A stretch of 64,000 nucleotides of DNA from Tritrichomonas musculus (lineage: Eukaryota; Parabasalia; Tritrichomonadida; Tritrichomonadidae). Positions within the stretch are counted from its first letter, which is position 1. Every line of letters begins with the position of its first letter. Positions 51,910-59,715 of this stretch are shown here, one piece after another. Both the position numbers and the translations under genes were made by a program. Location: the NCBI GenBank assembly GCA_039105265.1, contig JAPFFF010000015.1:3410001-3474000 (forward strand), read 5' to 3'. Below the pieces are notes generated by a model. That model made no database searches and was not told the DNA's origin. It saw only the letters and a program-made list of their open reading frames with translations.

Positions 51910-52485
51910 ATGGCATTATCAAAAGCTCGTATATTAAGTAGCGAGAACGATGCATCTGTCAAAACAGAGCAGAACACAAACATTAATATAAACATCAAAC
52001 CAAAGCAACCACAACCAGTTGAATATCCATCAGTTCAACCATTACCACAATCATCTCAAGCCACAAATTTTACTATACCTCAGATGAGTGGAGTATATCA
52101 ATCACAGCATCCAACAAACAACGTTTCCCTAGAAAGAGGTATCAGTGATATTGGAGCTGATATAACAGAACTTGAAACCAAAAACAAATTCCTTGAGATA
52201 TTGTTATCAATCTATGAAACAAACCCAATAAAAGTCAATGATTTATTGATTTGTCATTCAAATACATTAATGGAACTCATCAAATTACTAACACAAGCAG
52301 ATAAAGTTGAATTGATTGTCAATGATGATTGTGCGTGTAATGGTTGCGTTTCTCGTTCCAAATATCTTTTAATTGATAGGATATTGGTGTACAAAAATAA
52401 TGAATCAAATGACTTGAAATACAAATATAATAGCATTTATACCGAACTCATTAGACACAACATTTCATTAAAAACATGTATTTAA
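51910..52485 (+). CDS. Conserved Polinton small protein with paired Cys motif (outer lineage)
   Basis: A 191-residue protein starting MALSKARILSSENDASV after TTATTTTTATTCAAAC. The first 75 residues are polar with many Gln, Asn and Pro. The rest is helical and includes TLMELIKLLTQADKVELIVN, then DDCACNGCVSRSKYLLIDRI. It is the counterpart of the 174-residue protein at 28499-29023, which has VEIYVDDNPGCCVGKA in the same place. Two divergent Polinton lineages therefore keep this family, although I cannot name it. The DDxxC-x-x-C core could bind metal. It is upstream of the ATPase on the same strand. Confidence 0.7.
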   Translation: MALSKARILSSENDASVKTEQNTNININIKPKQPQPVEYPSVQPLPQSSQATNFTIPQMSGVYQSQHPTNNVSLERGISDIGADITELETKNKFLEILLSIYETNPIKVNDLLICHSNTLMELIKLLTQADKVELIVNDDCACNGCVSRSKYLLIDRILVYKNNESNDLKYKYNSIYTELIRHNISLKTCI

Positions 52486-52495
52486 AAACTAATAA

Positions 52496-52627
52496 ATGAT
52501 ATATGAAATATTAGTTGTTTCATTATTAACAGGTTTATTTTTAGTGAAGATTGTTGAAGTATCTTTAATGATGCCTGACAAAGAACCAGAACTCAGTGAA
52601 GAGATAAGAACAAAAATGTATTCATGA
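52496..52627 (+). CDS. Tiny single-pass membrane protein (43 aa)
   Basis: A short ORF, MIYEILVVSLLTGLFLVKIV followed by EVSLMMPDKEPELSEEI and a short basic end. One clear hydrophobic helix of about 20 residues is followed by an acidic tail, as in small virion or viral membrane proteins. It starts 10 bases after the preceding stop and ends 24 bases before the ATPase start, with no better candidate in the gap. The leader is T-poor, so the start is less certain. It could be a holin-like, virion-membrane or assembly peptide, but this is speculation. Confidence 0.4.
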   Translation: MIYEILVVSLLTGLFLVKIVEVSLMMPDKEPELSEEIRTKMYS

Positions 52628-52651
52628 AGAGCTTTAACGAAAACTAAAGAA

Positions 52652-53566
52652 ATGAAAGGTTTCATGAAACCCACTCAGTTTAATTACAAAGAGATTTTAT
52701 TCTCTAGTGGTTCTGATTATGATGATGACCAAATGAGTTTTGCATTTGAATATGAATCATTCAAACCAACAGTTAATGAAAAGACCTTTAATATTGATGA
52801 TGAGATGAACAAAGCCTATCAACGCAATGAATCAAAAATAAAAAACGAATCAATCAGACCAATCGCAAACGGCATTTATTCATATTACAATTCATTGAAC
52901 ATACTCGTTGGTCAACAAGGTAAAGGAAAGAGTCATATAATGCTACGAGATGTTATTCAAATGTCTCGAATGAAGAACGCTGGCTTTCATTTAATTGTTT
53001 ATGTATCACGAAACGGAACAATCAATGATGCAACATTCGAAAGCCAACGCGAATTGATACAGCTACCAATAAAAACTGTTGCTGACAGCAATGCTGAAGA
53101 ATATCTTAAACAACTTGATTTATATAAAGAATTGTATAACAAATATTCATCAACACCAAAAATAGTAATCGATGAAAAGAAGTTAAACGATATGTTTGAG
53201 TTTCTTCATATCAATAAACTAGGTCAACCAAATAAACCACTAAATACTATCATTCTTTGTGAAGACTTCTTGAAATCGAAACTAATTAAATCATCCTATT
53301 TTATCAATACCATCAGTCAGCTTCGACATAAGAATCTAATCATATTCGTTAACATCCAGTTCTTCAAAGCTTTAACAACAGAATGGAAAAATAATGCAAC
53401 ATCATTCTTCATCTTTAGTGGTTATTCACGACAGAAACTCGGCTACATATATCAACAAGTTCCATTTCCAATAGATTTCGAAGAGCTATGGAATCGATAC
53501 AGAACAATGAAAGCACATCAATTCGTTTTAATCAATGTTCGAACTAATAACCTTTCATTCATCTAA
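52652..53566 (+). CDS. Packaging ATPase of the outer Polinton
   Basis: A 304-residue P-loop ATPase. Walker A GQQGKGKS is at residues 87-94 after the strand NILV. Walker B TIILCEDFL has its acidic pair at about 204-205. Then come INTISQLRHKNLIIFVNIQF and SGYSRQKLGYIYQQ, matching the order of the 287-residue ATPase at 33401-34264 (TKTRHYNLTCIIAVQT and CYSGFSKEDFTSMLQQ). The N-terminal part is longer and acidic. It would drive DNA into capsids. The 3' end overlaps the convergent minus-strand ORF by 12 bases. The frame is open and looks intact. Confidence 0.87.
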   Translation: MKGFMKPTQFNYKEILFSSGSDYDDDQMSFAFEYESFKPTVNEKTFNIDDEMNKAYQRNESKIKNESIRPIANGIYSYYNSLNILVGQQGKGKSHIMLRDVIQMSRMKNAGFHLIVYVSRNGTINDATFESQRELIQLPIKTVADSNAEEYLKQLDLYKELYNKYSSTPKIVIDEKKLNDMFEFLHINKLGQPNKPLNTIILCEDFLKSKLIKSSYFINTISQLRHKNLIIFVNIQFFKALTTEWKNNATSFFIFSGYSRQKLGYIYQQVPFPIDFEELWNRYRTMKAHQFVLINVRTNNLSFI

Positions 53567-54013
53567 TACAATTTGTTGTTGAACACCAACAAACAGTTGT
53601 GGTGTATTGATATTATATTTTTGTCTCATTTGTTCAATGAGTTCTTTGGTTTTCTTATCATTAACTTTCCTGATACTGTAATTATAATACTTGTATTCTT
53701 TAAATGATTGCTCTTCATTTGAACCTTCAACGAAGAACTCAATAGATGTTGTTGATATTCTTCTTCTAACATTTGATGTTAATGTTATATATTCGAGCCC
53801 GAGTTCAACAATCTTATCATAATATAATCGTTTGAATTCATTATCTTTGTTCTTCAATGATATGTATATCACTTTAGATTTATATGCAGCCTTTCCACAA
53901 GGTATTGGATATCTATCACACAGAATTGAGAAATCACATTGTTTGAACTTCTCTGATTCATCCAACATATCAATAAGTGAATTGATGTAATCATAAACTT
54001 TTGGTGTTGACAT
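53555..54013 (-). CDS. Uncharacterised small protein (152 aa)
   Basis: The ORF starts MSTPKVYDYINSLIDMLDES, preceded by TTTTTATTTTTG and a T-rich leader. It is alpha/beta: an N-terminal helix, a central beta-rich part with SKVIYISLKNKDNEF and EYITLTSNVRRRIS, then a basic/aromatic stretch (EYKYYNYSIRKVND). It is convergent with the ATPase and overlaps its last codons. No motif is recognised and there is no counterpart visible in the 22-kb Polinton. Function unknown. Confidence 0.6.
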   Translation of the reverse strand: MSTPKVYDYINSLIDMLDESEKFKQCDFSILCDRYPIPCGKAAYKSKVIYISLKNKDNEFKRLYYDKIVELGLEYITLTSNVRRRISTTSIEFFVEGSNEEQSFKEYKYYNYSIRKVNDKKTKELIEQMRQKYNINTPQLFVGVQQQIVLDE

Positions 54014-54083
54014 ATCTTTAGAGTGAAATTAAAAAACAAAAAACAAAAATAAAAACGTCATTGAAGACACTTCAGATATCTTT

Positions 54084-54326
54084 TTAATAAATGAGCTCTT
54101 CAAGTTCAGCTATTAATTGTTCAGGACCGTTGAATTTCTTTAGTTGTTCAATAAAGTGATTTATCTCTTTTAGTACTCCGTCAACAACATCATCATTATC
54201 GTAGAGGTATTTTAATGCAGGTCTCCAACCTTTTAGCTTTTTGTTGATTCTATTAATGAGGATGCTTAATTGTTCCTCCGTTTGTCGGAGGCAGCGAGTG
54301 CTCGCAGCTTCGGCTTGGTTTGACAT
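54084..54326 (-). CDS. Small helical protein (80 aa)
   Basis: The ORF starts MSNQAEAASTRCLRQTEEQL, downstream of a TTTTTTATTTTTTTATCAGC leader. It is nearly all helix with repeated hydrophobic positions (LSILINRINKKLKGW, INHFIEQLKKF), and probably forms a helical bundle or coiled coil. The codon choice in its first 15 codons is more GC-rich than the surroundings (AAGCCGAAGCTGCGAGCAC in coding sense). No family is recognised. Confidence 0.5.
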   Translation of the reverse strand: MSNQAEAASTRCLRQTEEQLSILINRINKKLKGWRPALKYLYDNDDVVDGVLKEINHFIEQLKKFNGPEQLIAELEELIY

Positions 54327-54390
54327 TATAAATTGCTGATAAAAAAATAAAAAATTTTTGAAAGTTCTATTTTTCGTTATTTTTCGTTGT

Positions 54391-54540
54391 TGTTATTTTT
54401 GGGAGTTTATCAATTTATTCAAAATTTGTCTATGCCATTTTGTGAAAGTTTCGAGGGCTAATTTTGAAAAAGTGGCGATTTTTTGAGTCATGTAGCTGAG
54501 GTTTGGGGTCTGTAAACCCTATGACAAGGAGGTCATTTTT
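54391..54540 (+). repeat. 145-bp direct repeat, first copy
   Basis: GTTATTTTTGGGAGTTTATC through CAAAATTTGTCTATGCCATT, TTTCGAGGGCTAATTTTGAA and GGAGGTCATTTTTTA recurs at 54929-55077 with about 85-90 percent identity. On the minus strand each copy follows directly after a stop codon (of the ORF at 54540-54890 and of the polymerase part at 55068-57005). It may be a duplicated 3' end, or a boundary sequence linked to the recombination that built the outer element. Confidence 0.85.
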
Positions 54541-54890
54541 TATTTAGCTTTAGAAAGAATTAGTTTATCCATTTGCTCAATTCTTTTAATGAAATGCTTG
54601 CTGATTATAATATCATCTTTTATTTTCTTACCTGATTTGAATGAAATATCTGGAGTTAAACGATATGATGGAGATATAAAATTGGTTCTCAATTTGCTTG
54701 GTAATTCTTTTGATTGTTGTTCATCAGGATAATATCGATAAAATTTCTTTTCTGAAGGACTGAAGAAATAGAACCTCTTATGAAAAGTATGATTGCAATG
54801 TGATATCAATTGTTTAACATCAACAGGCATTGCATTATCAATTGGAACAATATCTTCAAAGTCGTTAATATGTTGATAATAGTTTGTCAT
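54540..54890 (-). CDS. Small protein between the 145-bp repeats (116 aa)
   Basis: The ORF starts MTNYYQHINDFEDIVPIDN; TTTTTTATCCTCTCATTAA precedes the ATG, and TCATTA fits the initiator. It has an aromatic central block (HKRFYFFSPSEKKFYRYYPD) and a basic C-terminal helix. No domain is recognised. The ORF and its promoter lie exactly between the two direct repeats, so this gene could have come in with the duplication. Confidence 0.55.
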   Translation of the reverse strand: MTNYYQHINDFEDIVPIDNAMPVDVKQLISHCNHTFHKRFYFFSPSEKKFYRYYPDEQQSKELPSKLRTNFISPSYRLTPDISFKSGKKIKDDIIISKHFIKRIEQMDKLILSKAK

Positions 54891-54928
54891 TTAATGAGAG
54901 GATAAAAAACTCCCACCATTTAAAGAGA

Positions 54929-55077
54929 TGTTATTTTTGGAGGTTCATCAATTTATTCAAAATTTGTCTATGCCATTTTGTGAAAGTTTCGAGGGTTAAT
55001 TTTGAAAAAGTGGCGATTTTGAGTCATGGCGCCGATGATAGAGGTCTGTAAATCCTGGTTTGAGGGGTCATTTTTTA
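54929..55077 (+). repeat. 145-bp direct repeat, second copy
   Basis: Second copy of 54391-54540. It abuts the end of the polymerase N-terminal part, so it marks the apparent junction between the right-end segment of the outer element and its different middle. Confidence 0.85.
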
Positions 55078-57005
55078 ATCCCCTCTCCAGACGGTCCACT
55101 ATCACTACTATCGGTCCATATTTTGTCCTCATTTTCTCCTGCTTCGTTAATTGTGCCATAGTTAGTTTGTAGGCGATTAAGAGTATAATATTTGTATGGA
55201 AATATCTCTTTTTGTATGTCAGGAATGTCAAACATAGAGGGTAATTGAGATAATTTGCAGGAAAGAATTGGTAAAGAGTCTTTGAGATGAATGGTTTTGT
55301 TGTTATATTTTATGTCGGCCTTCATTGTTTTTGTACCTTTGATGATGGATTTGGCGAGTCCGAAAGAAGCCATCATTCTGATATCATACGCTAAATTGTG
55401 GAAATAAACGACGGCGTCATCGGGTAAATAATCTAGTAATTGTTTGTTGCAGTCTTCTCCTCGGAAAGTTTTATTGATACGGCCTGTTCTATTCTGTAAG
55501 ACGCAGAGGAAAGGTTTGTGAATTTCTGTTGATGTATCTGCTTCAAAATCGGCATACCAATATGTTTTGTTGTCAGTTTGGAGTAGTTTCTTTTTATCCT
55601 CTTTGATTAGTTTCGTGCATTGTTCTTCGTTATATTCGAGGTCGATAAGGTCAATATCGTCGATTACTTCTTTGTAGAAAACTGTGTTGAGGATCTTATA
55701 TTGACCGAATGTGATTGGGATGAAGTAGTTGTTTTTCATGAGAGTTCGGACCAAATTTGATGATGTCATGGAATATCTTGCATTAATCCAGTGGTCTTGT
55801 TTGTATTCTTTATTGTATTTGTCTTCTGAACAGTCAAGGAGGTGGTTGGCGGAGCCAAGTTTGCAAAGCGAATTGATATAATACGTGCTGAAAGGAGTAA
55901 TTTCCTCAAGAAAATAGTGCTTATTGAAGACATTCATTGTATGAGTTCTTGTTGGGTCAGCATTTTCTATACCTAAATAACTCTTTTTTGAACCATCTTT
56001 TTGGGGCCTAACTGTTTGTTTTTTGCATTTTGAATCTTCATCAATGAAAGATAATTTGACATGAATTTTGAACTCTGTACATAAATTATTCAATGCTTTT
56101 TGGGAGAGATATCTTGAATTAATCCTTAGGCGCATTTTGTTTAGTGTGTCATCATCGTAGCATCCTGTTTGTTGAAGGGCGTAAATGAAGCAGCAATCGT
56201 CCAATTCCTTTCTTTGTTTGCCTTTTTTGTCCACGAGAGAAGTGAAAATCTGTAATTTCTTGAGATATTTTGAAACATTTGATGGGCAGTTTTCACGTAC
56301 CAAATATTGAAAGAAACTTCCTCCAACGTCATTTTTTGCCTTAATATTCTGAAATTCACTAAAGCGAACTGCTTCAAAGAGGCTCCATTCAAGTATTTTT
56401 TCGGCACCATTCTCATAAAAATATTCTGGTACAACGTTCTCTATATCGAAGATGAAGTGTTTTTCTGTCAGATTTTCCATTAATTTGTTGTATATTTCAG
56501 GAGTTAATTGATAAGAATGCCATTGACTTTTGATTTTGAAAGCGAGTTTGTATTTGGAGATAATGGGTAAAGAATCTATATATTCTTCAAAGAATTCCTT
56601 CAATTTGGGAAGCAATAAGAGTCTGCCGTCCTTATCTAATCTCTCAAAGTCGATTTGCCATTTTTTAGGAGAGTATTCTAATTTTTCCATTATTTGATTC
56701 ACGATTTCTTGTTGTGAGTTGTTCTCCGTCTTGAGAGGTTTTTCTTCTTGTTTGGGAGGTTCTTCTTGTTTGGGTTGTTCTTGTTGTTGCGCAGGGGTAT
56801 TGTTCTTGCCTTTAAAATACCAGTACATAGCCTCATAGTTGTCTAAATCTCCATCATACCCTTCTTGTCTGGCACATTCTCGGATGTCATAATAGAATTC
56901 TTCTTGTGAGTTCCAATAATATGAAAAGTCGTGTTGTAGTTTCTCGTTTATTATCAATTCAAATAGTTCTTGTAATTTTTCGGGAGTAGCTTCGGAGAGT
57001 CTCAT
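55068..57005 (-). CDS. N-terminal part of a Polinton DNA polymerase B at the outer right end
   Basis: An ORF of 645 codons, starting MRLSEATPEKLQELFELI next to the right TIR. It holds the polymerase N-terminal domain with a Gln/Pro/Glu-rich linker (about 72-95) and ELDDCCFIYALQQTGCYDDD at about 267-286, which parallels NCFVYACIQSGVF in the polymerase at 15050-18454. It also holds exonuclease I (YWYADFEADTS, about 495) and exonuclease II (VVYFHNLAYDIRM). The palm domain is not present; the sequence passes into the 145-bp repeat. It is closer in layout to the 22-kb Polinton enzyme than to the polymerase at 46725-51129. It is therefore partial, and marks a second polymerase lineage in one element. 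Confidence 0.85.
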   Translation of the reverse strand: MRLSEATPEKLQELFELIINEKLQHDFSYYWNSQEEFYYDIRECARQEGYDGDLDNYEAMYWYFKGKNNTPAQQQEQPKQEEPPKQEEKPLKTENNSQQEIVNQIMEKLEYSPKKWQIDFERLDKDGRLLLLPKLKEFFEEYIDSLPIISKYKLAFKIKSQWHSYQLTPEIYNKLMENLTEKHFIFDIENVVPEYFYENGAEKILEWSLFEAVRFSEFQNIKAKNDVGGSFFQYLVRENCPSNVSKYLKKLQIFTSLVDKKGKQRKELDDCCFIYALQQTGCYDDDTLNKMRLRINSRYLSQKALNNLCTEFKIHVKLSFIDEDSKCKKQTVRPQKDGSKKSYLGIENADPTRTHTMNVFNKHYFLEEITPFSTYYINSLCKLGSANHLLDCSEDKYNKEYKQDHWINARYSMTSSNLVRTLMKNNYFIPITFGQYKILNTVFYKEVIDDIDLIDLEYNEEQCTKLIKEDKKKLLQTDNKTYWYADFEADTSTEIHKPFLCVLQNRTGRINKTFRGEDCNKQLLDYLPDDAVVYFHNLAYDIRMMASFGLAKSIIKGTKTMKADIKYNNKTIHLKDSLPILSCKLSQLPSMFDIPDIQKEIFPYKYYTLNRLQTNYGTINEAGENEDKIWTDSSDSGPSGEGIKK

Positions 57006-57076
57006 TTTTGCAATGAAGATAAAAAATAAAAAAATATAAAAAATTTATACCTCTTATCGTGGATGAGAAAATTTCC

Positions 57077-57355
57077 AAAAAATATTTTTTTCAAAAAAGT
57101 TGAAACAACTCGTTAGTCCTAAAATCAGGACTTTATTAGCGAGTATGACAAACATCTTTTTGAACCCAAATTGTTGAGTGAAAATAGGGGGGTCAAGTAT
57201 GGGGATACTTAAGAAATTGTTGGACGACTTTTTGAGTCAAAAAAGGGCTAAAATGAGGTGTTTGAGACCAAAAAAGTGCCTAAAATAAGGTGTTTTCAAA
57301 GGGTTTGTCAGGAGTTTGGGACGAAGTCCTAAAATCATGACAAACATATACTACT
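57077..57355 (-). repeat. Outer Polinton right TIR (279 bp)
   Basis: The uninterrupted arm. It shows the original six-C site (as GGGGGG near 57187) into which the mini-Polinton inserted in the other arm. It ends CTACT and is followed by the AAAAA target duplicate. Confidence 0.95.
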
Positions 57356-57473
57356 AAAAATTATATATTTTACACAGACAAATTATTTATTACATCGTAT
57401 AAAAACCTTTAAAAATATTAATATGAAATGATGAACAACTATGATCCAAAGAGGCATCATAATAGAATATTTA

Positions 57474-57712
57474 AATTCGAATTCAAAAAGCTTGGGACAA
57501 ACTTTTTAAATATATACTGAAATGAGCAGTAAATTGAAAGTTCGGTAATATATGTTTTGGCTCGTTTTAGAAACATTTTTTCATTATTGATTGGAATTTT
57601 AGTGAGTATAACTCAATAAATCAAGAAAAAAATTTATTGAAGAGAAGATTGTGTTTTTCACTTTTATCAGAATTTATTTGAGAAGTTGTCCCAAGCTTTT
57701 TGAATTCGACTT
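57474..57712. mobile_element. 239-bp mariner-like MITE
   Basis: Ends AATTCGAATTCAAAAAGCTT and, inverted, AAGTCGAATTCAAAAAGCTT, both continuing GGGACAA. TA stands on each side (57472-57473 and 57713-57714), as expected for Tc1/mariner elements. The interior is AT-rich without a gene. It lies just upstream of the Cys-rich pseudogene and may have separated it from its true 5' end. Confidence 0.8.
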
Positions 57713-57728
57713 TACAAATTTTGACTGA

Positions 57729-59019
57729 ATATTGTTGTTTGATAGTAAAAATAATGAAAAAAATCAAAAAAATTGCGGTTCTTGTGATTGTGAAAACACT
57801 TGTTATTCTTGCTTCAATAACAATAAATTATACAAAAATAAATGCTTTTCTGAGTGTCCTGATATGAATTGACTGTCCTGAATGATGCAAAAAATGTTCA
57901 ACTACTAACAAATGCACAAGTTGCACTGCAGGCTACTATTTTTATGAAGACAAGTGTGTCAAGCAATGTTCAGAATTAAATGATGAAAGCATTGGCATAT
58001 ATTATTGAAAAAGTGAAGACGATATGAAATGCCATAAATGTGATGTGAACAGTTGTATTGACTGCAAAGATGATTATACAAAATGTTCTAAATGCAGTGA
58101 AAATTACCATTATGATCCAACAGAAAATAAATGCATTCATAATCCAACAAGTGAATTCACTATGACTGATGCTTTTACTGCAACTTATGATTTCACTTCT
58201 TCTTCATCTTTTACATCTTCACCTCAATTTACAAAGTCACCGACATTCACATCTTCACCTCAATTTACAAAGTCACCGACATTGACATCTTCACCTCAAT
58301 TTACAAAGTCACCGACATTCACATCTTCTTCTAAATTTACAAAATCATCGTCATTCACTTCGTCATCTCGTTTTACCAAGTCATCTCCCTTTACCAATTC
58401 GAATATATTTACAGGATCATCATCATTTACTGGTTCCAGTCCTTTTACACAATCACTTTCATTTACAGATTCTTCTCAATTTACTGATTCGTCACCATTT
58501 ACAAAATCTTCGACTTTTACAAGATCTAAAAGGTTTACTAGATCAAATAAGTTCACTAAATCAAACACTTTTTCAATTACAAATGCATTTACTGATTCGT
58601 CAACCTTTGAACGGCCATCAACTTTCAGCCAGATTTAAATGACTTCTATTTTCCTTGATGGTTTTACTAATAGTGTTAATTACACCGAAAGAGAAATCAT
58701 TGTTTTTAACTCATCAAAAGGACATAAAACTCGGTTAAAATCATTTTGGTGGATTTTTGTGGTTCTCGGCTGCATTACAATAATCATATTAATTATATTA
58801 ATAATATATAAAAGAAAGAATAGAAACGAAATCACTACACAAGAAATAATTGATGCTGCAGACCTTGAAAGAGATCTAATCAATGATGATAATGAACAAA
58901 TATTGGATCCTTTTCATAACAATGGTGACGATGAAATGCTATCTGTTGATAATCCATTGTATAACGATAACAATGACTTATCCGATCCATTTAGAAAAGA
59001 TTTTGAAGAAACATTGTAA
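57729..59019 (+). pseudogene. Host surface protein pseudogene: Cys-rich, Ser/Thr-Phe repeats, one TM helix
   Basis: The Cys-rich part has furin-like spacing (CGSCDCENTCYSCF, then CKKCSTTNKCTSCTAGYYF, then CHKCDVNSCIDC and CSKCSENYHYD). A stalk of about 150 residues is built of FTSSPQFTKSPT-type repeats. Then comes a transmembrane helix, WWIFVVLGCITIIILIILII with a basic stop KRKNR, and an acidic tail with DNPLYND and DPF motifs that look like sorting signals. The gene is decayed. The reading frame changes once near 57868. In-frame TGA stands at 57883 and 58006, and a TAA at 58636 separates stalk from membrane part. The MITE just upstream removes the signal peptide region. The layout recalls trichomonad surface antigens. 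Confidence 0.75.
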
Positions 59020-59715
59020 AAAAAAGTTATTAAATCTCTCTTTTCGTTAATAAATTTATAACTAGAGCTTTTTTTTTTAAGATATTTGAATATTTAGAAA
59101 GTTTTATGATATATACTTACTAAAGAAACATACTTTATTTTTAATTGGCGATGATGTTTATGAAAGAGGCACTGAATTGATAATCAATTATTATTATTTA
59201 GCATAATATTTCTTTTAGAGCCTAACTGAATTGAATAAATTAGATGGATTTAGGATTGTTACATATAATTAAAATGTAAAAACATGCAAATTCATAGGAA
59301 ATTAATCAATAAAACTGATTGCTTAGATAATCAGAATTCAGAAATAATGAACATTTCAATTCCTTTAGAATTTAAAGTATATATTAATGAGGAGAGTATT
59401 TTTTCATTTTGGCCTGAAATGAAGAATTATTTACTTTGTCAAATTTCAGTATCATTCAAATGAAAACAAAGAAACATAGAAATAAAATTGACCTTATAAC
59501 CGTCTAGTTATTTTGGTTTTCCTGTTTTATTTCATTCTCTCATTTTATTCATATATTATTTATCTAAAAATTCAAAACCAAAATAGAAATAAAAATTATT
59601 TTTATTATTTATATAATGAAATTTCTTTTTCAAATCGGTATAAAATAATTTTAAATTTAATTTATTCTCATAAAAATTCAGGAACATTTAAAAACACGAA
59701 CACGAAAAAAATAAT
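59020..59715. other. Host intergenic DNA
   Basis: AT-rich, with many A and T runs. A few short frames occur, such as one starting MNISIPLEFKVYINEES at 59347 (38 codons), but none has a promoter motif or a recognisable product. This may include remains of an N-terminal domain like that of the next gene. Confidence 0.5.

Larger units (their letters stand above)
2082..57355. mobile_element. Outer Polinton/Maverick-type element, invaded and broken
   Basis: The element is bounded by 279-bp terminal inverted repeats that begin AGTAGTATATGTTTGTCATG. It is flanked by a 5-bp AAAAA direct repeat (2077-2081 and 57356-57360). The two arms differ by only one base that I can see, so the insertion is young. 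Total length is 55.3 kb, and subtracting four nested insertions leaves about 24 kb, a normal Polinton size. Parts: structural/capsid fusion ORF, integrase, fiber, KilA-N protein, polymerase B, packaging ATPase, several small ORFs and a second polymerase N-terminal part near the right end. It is broken: integrase, polymerase and one structural gene are split (roughly four or five breaks besides the insertions). The gene set looks chimeric between two Polinton lineages (see findings). The Polinton assignment rests on the polymerase, integrase, ATPase and capsid combination. Confidence 0.92.

Noticed and set aside
54968-55231. 87-residue minus-strand ORF overlapping the polymerase end
   Set aside because: It lies in another frame across the 145-bp repeat and polymerase coding sequence and has no leader motif.
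8131-57076. The outer middle as a complete third Polinton inserted whole
   Set aside because: I see no AGTAG-type ends or target duplication around it and its capsid lacks the usual N-terminus, so exchange between elements fits better. Not excluded.
2082-57355. LTR retrotransposon or endogenous retrovirus
   Set aside because: The ends are inverted, not direct; no reverse transcriptase or gag-like gene is present. The integrase belongs with polymerase B and capsid genes, as in Polintons.
57868-58638. Recoded UGA or UAA in the Cys-rich surface gene
   Set aside because: The neighbouring ORFs use TGA and TAA as normal ends, and this gene also changes frame, so decay is the simpler reading.
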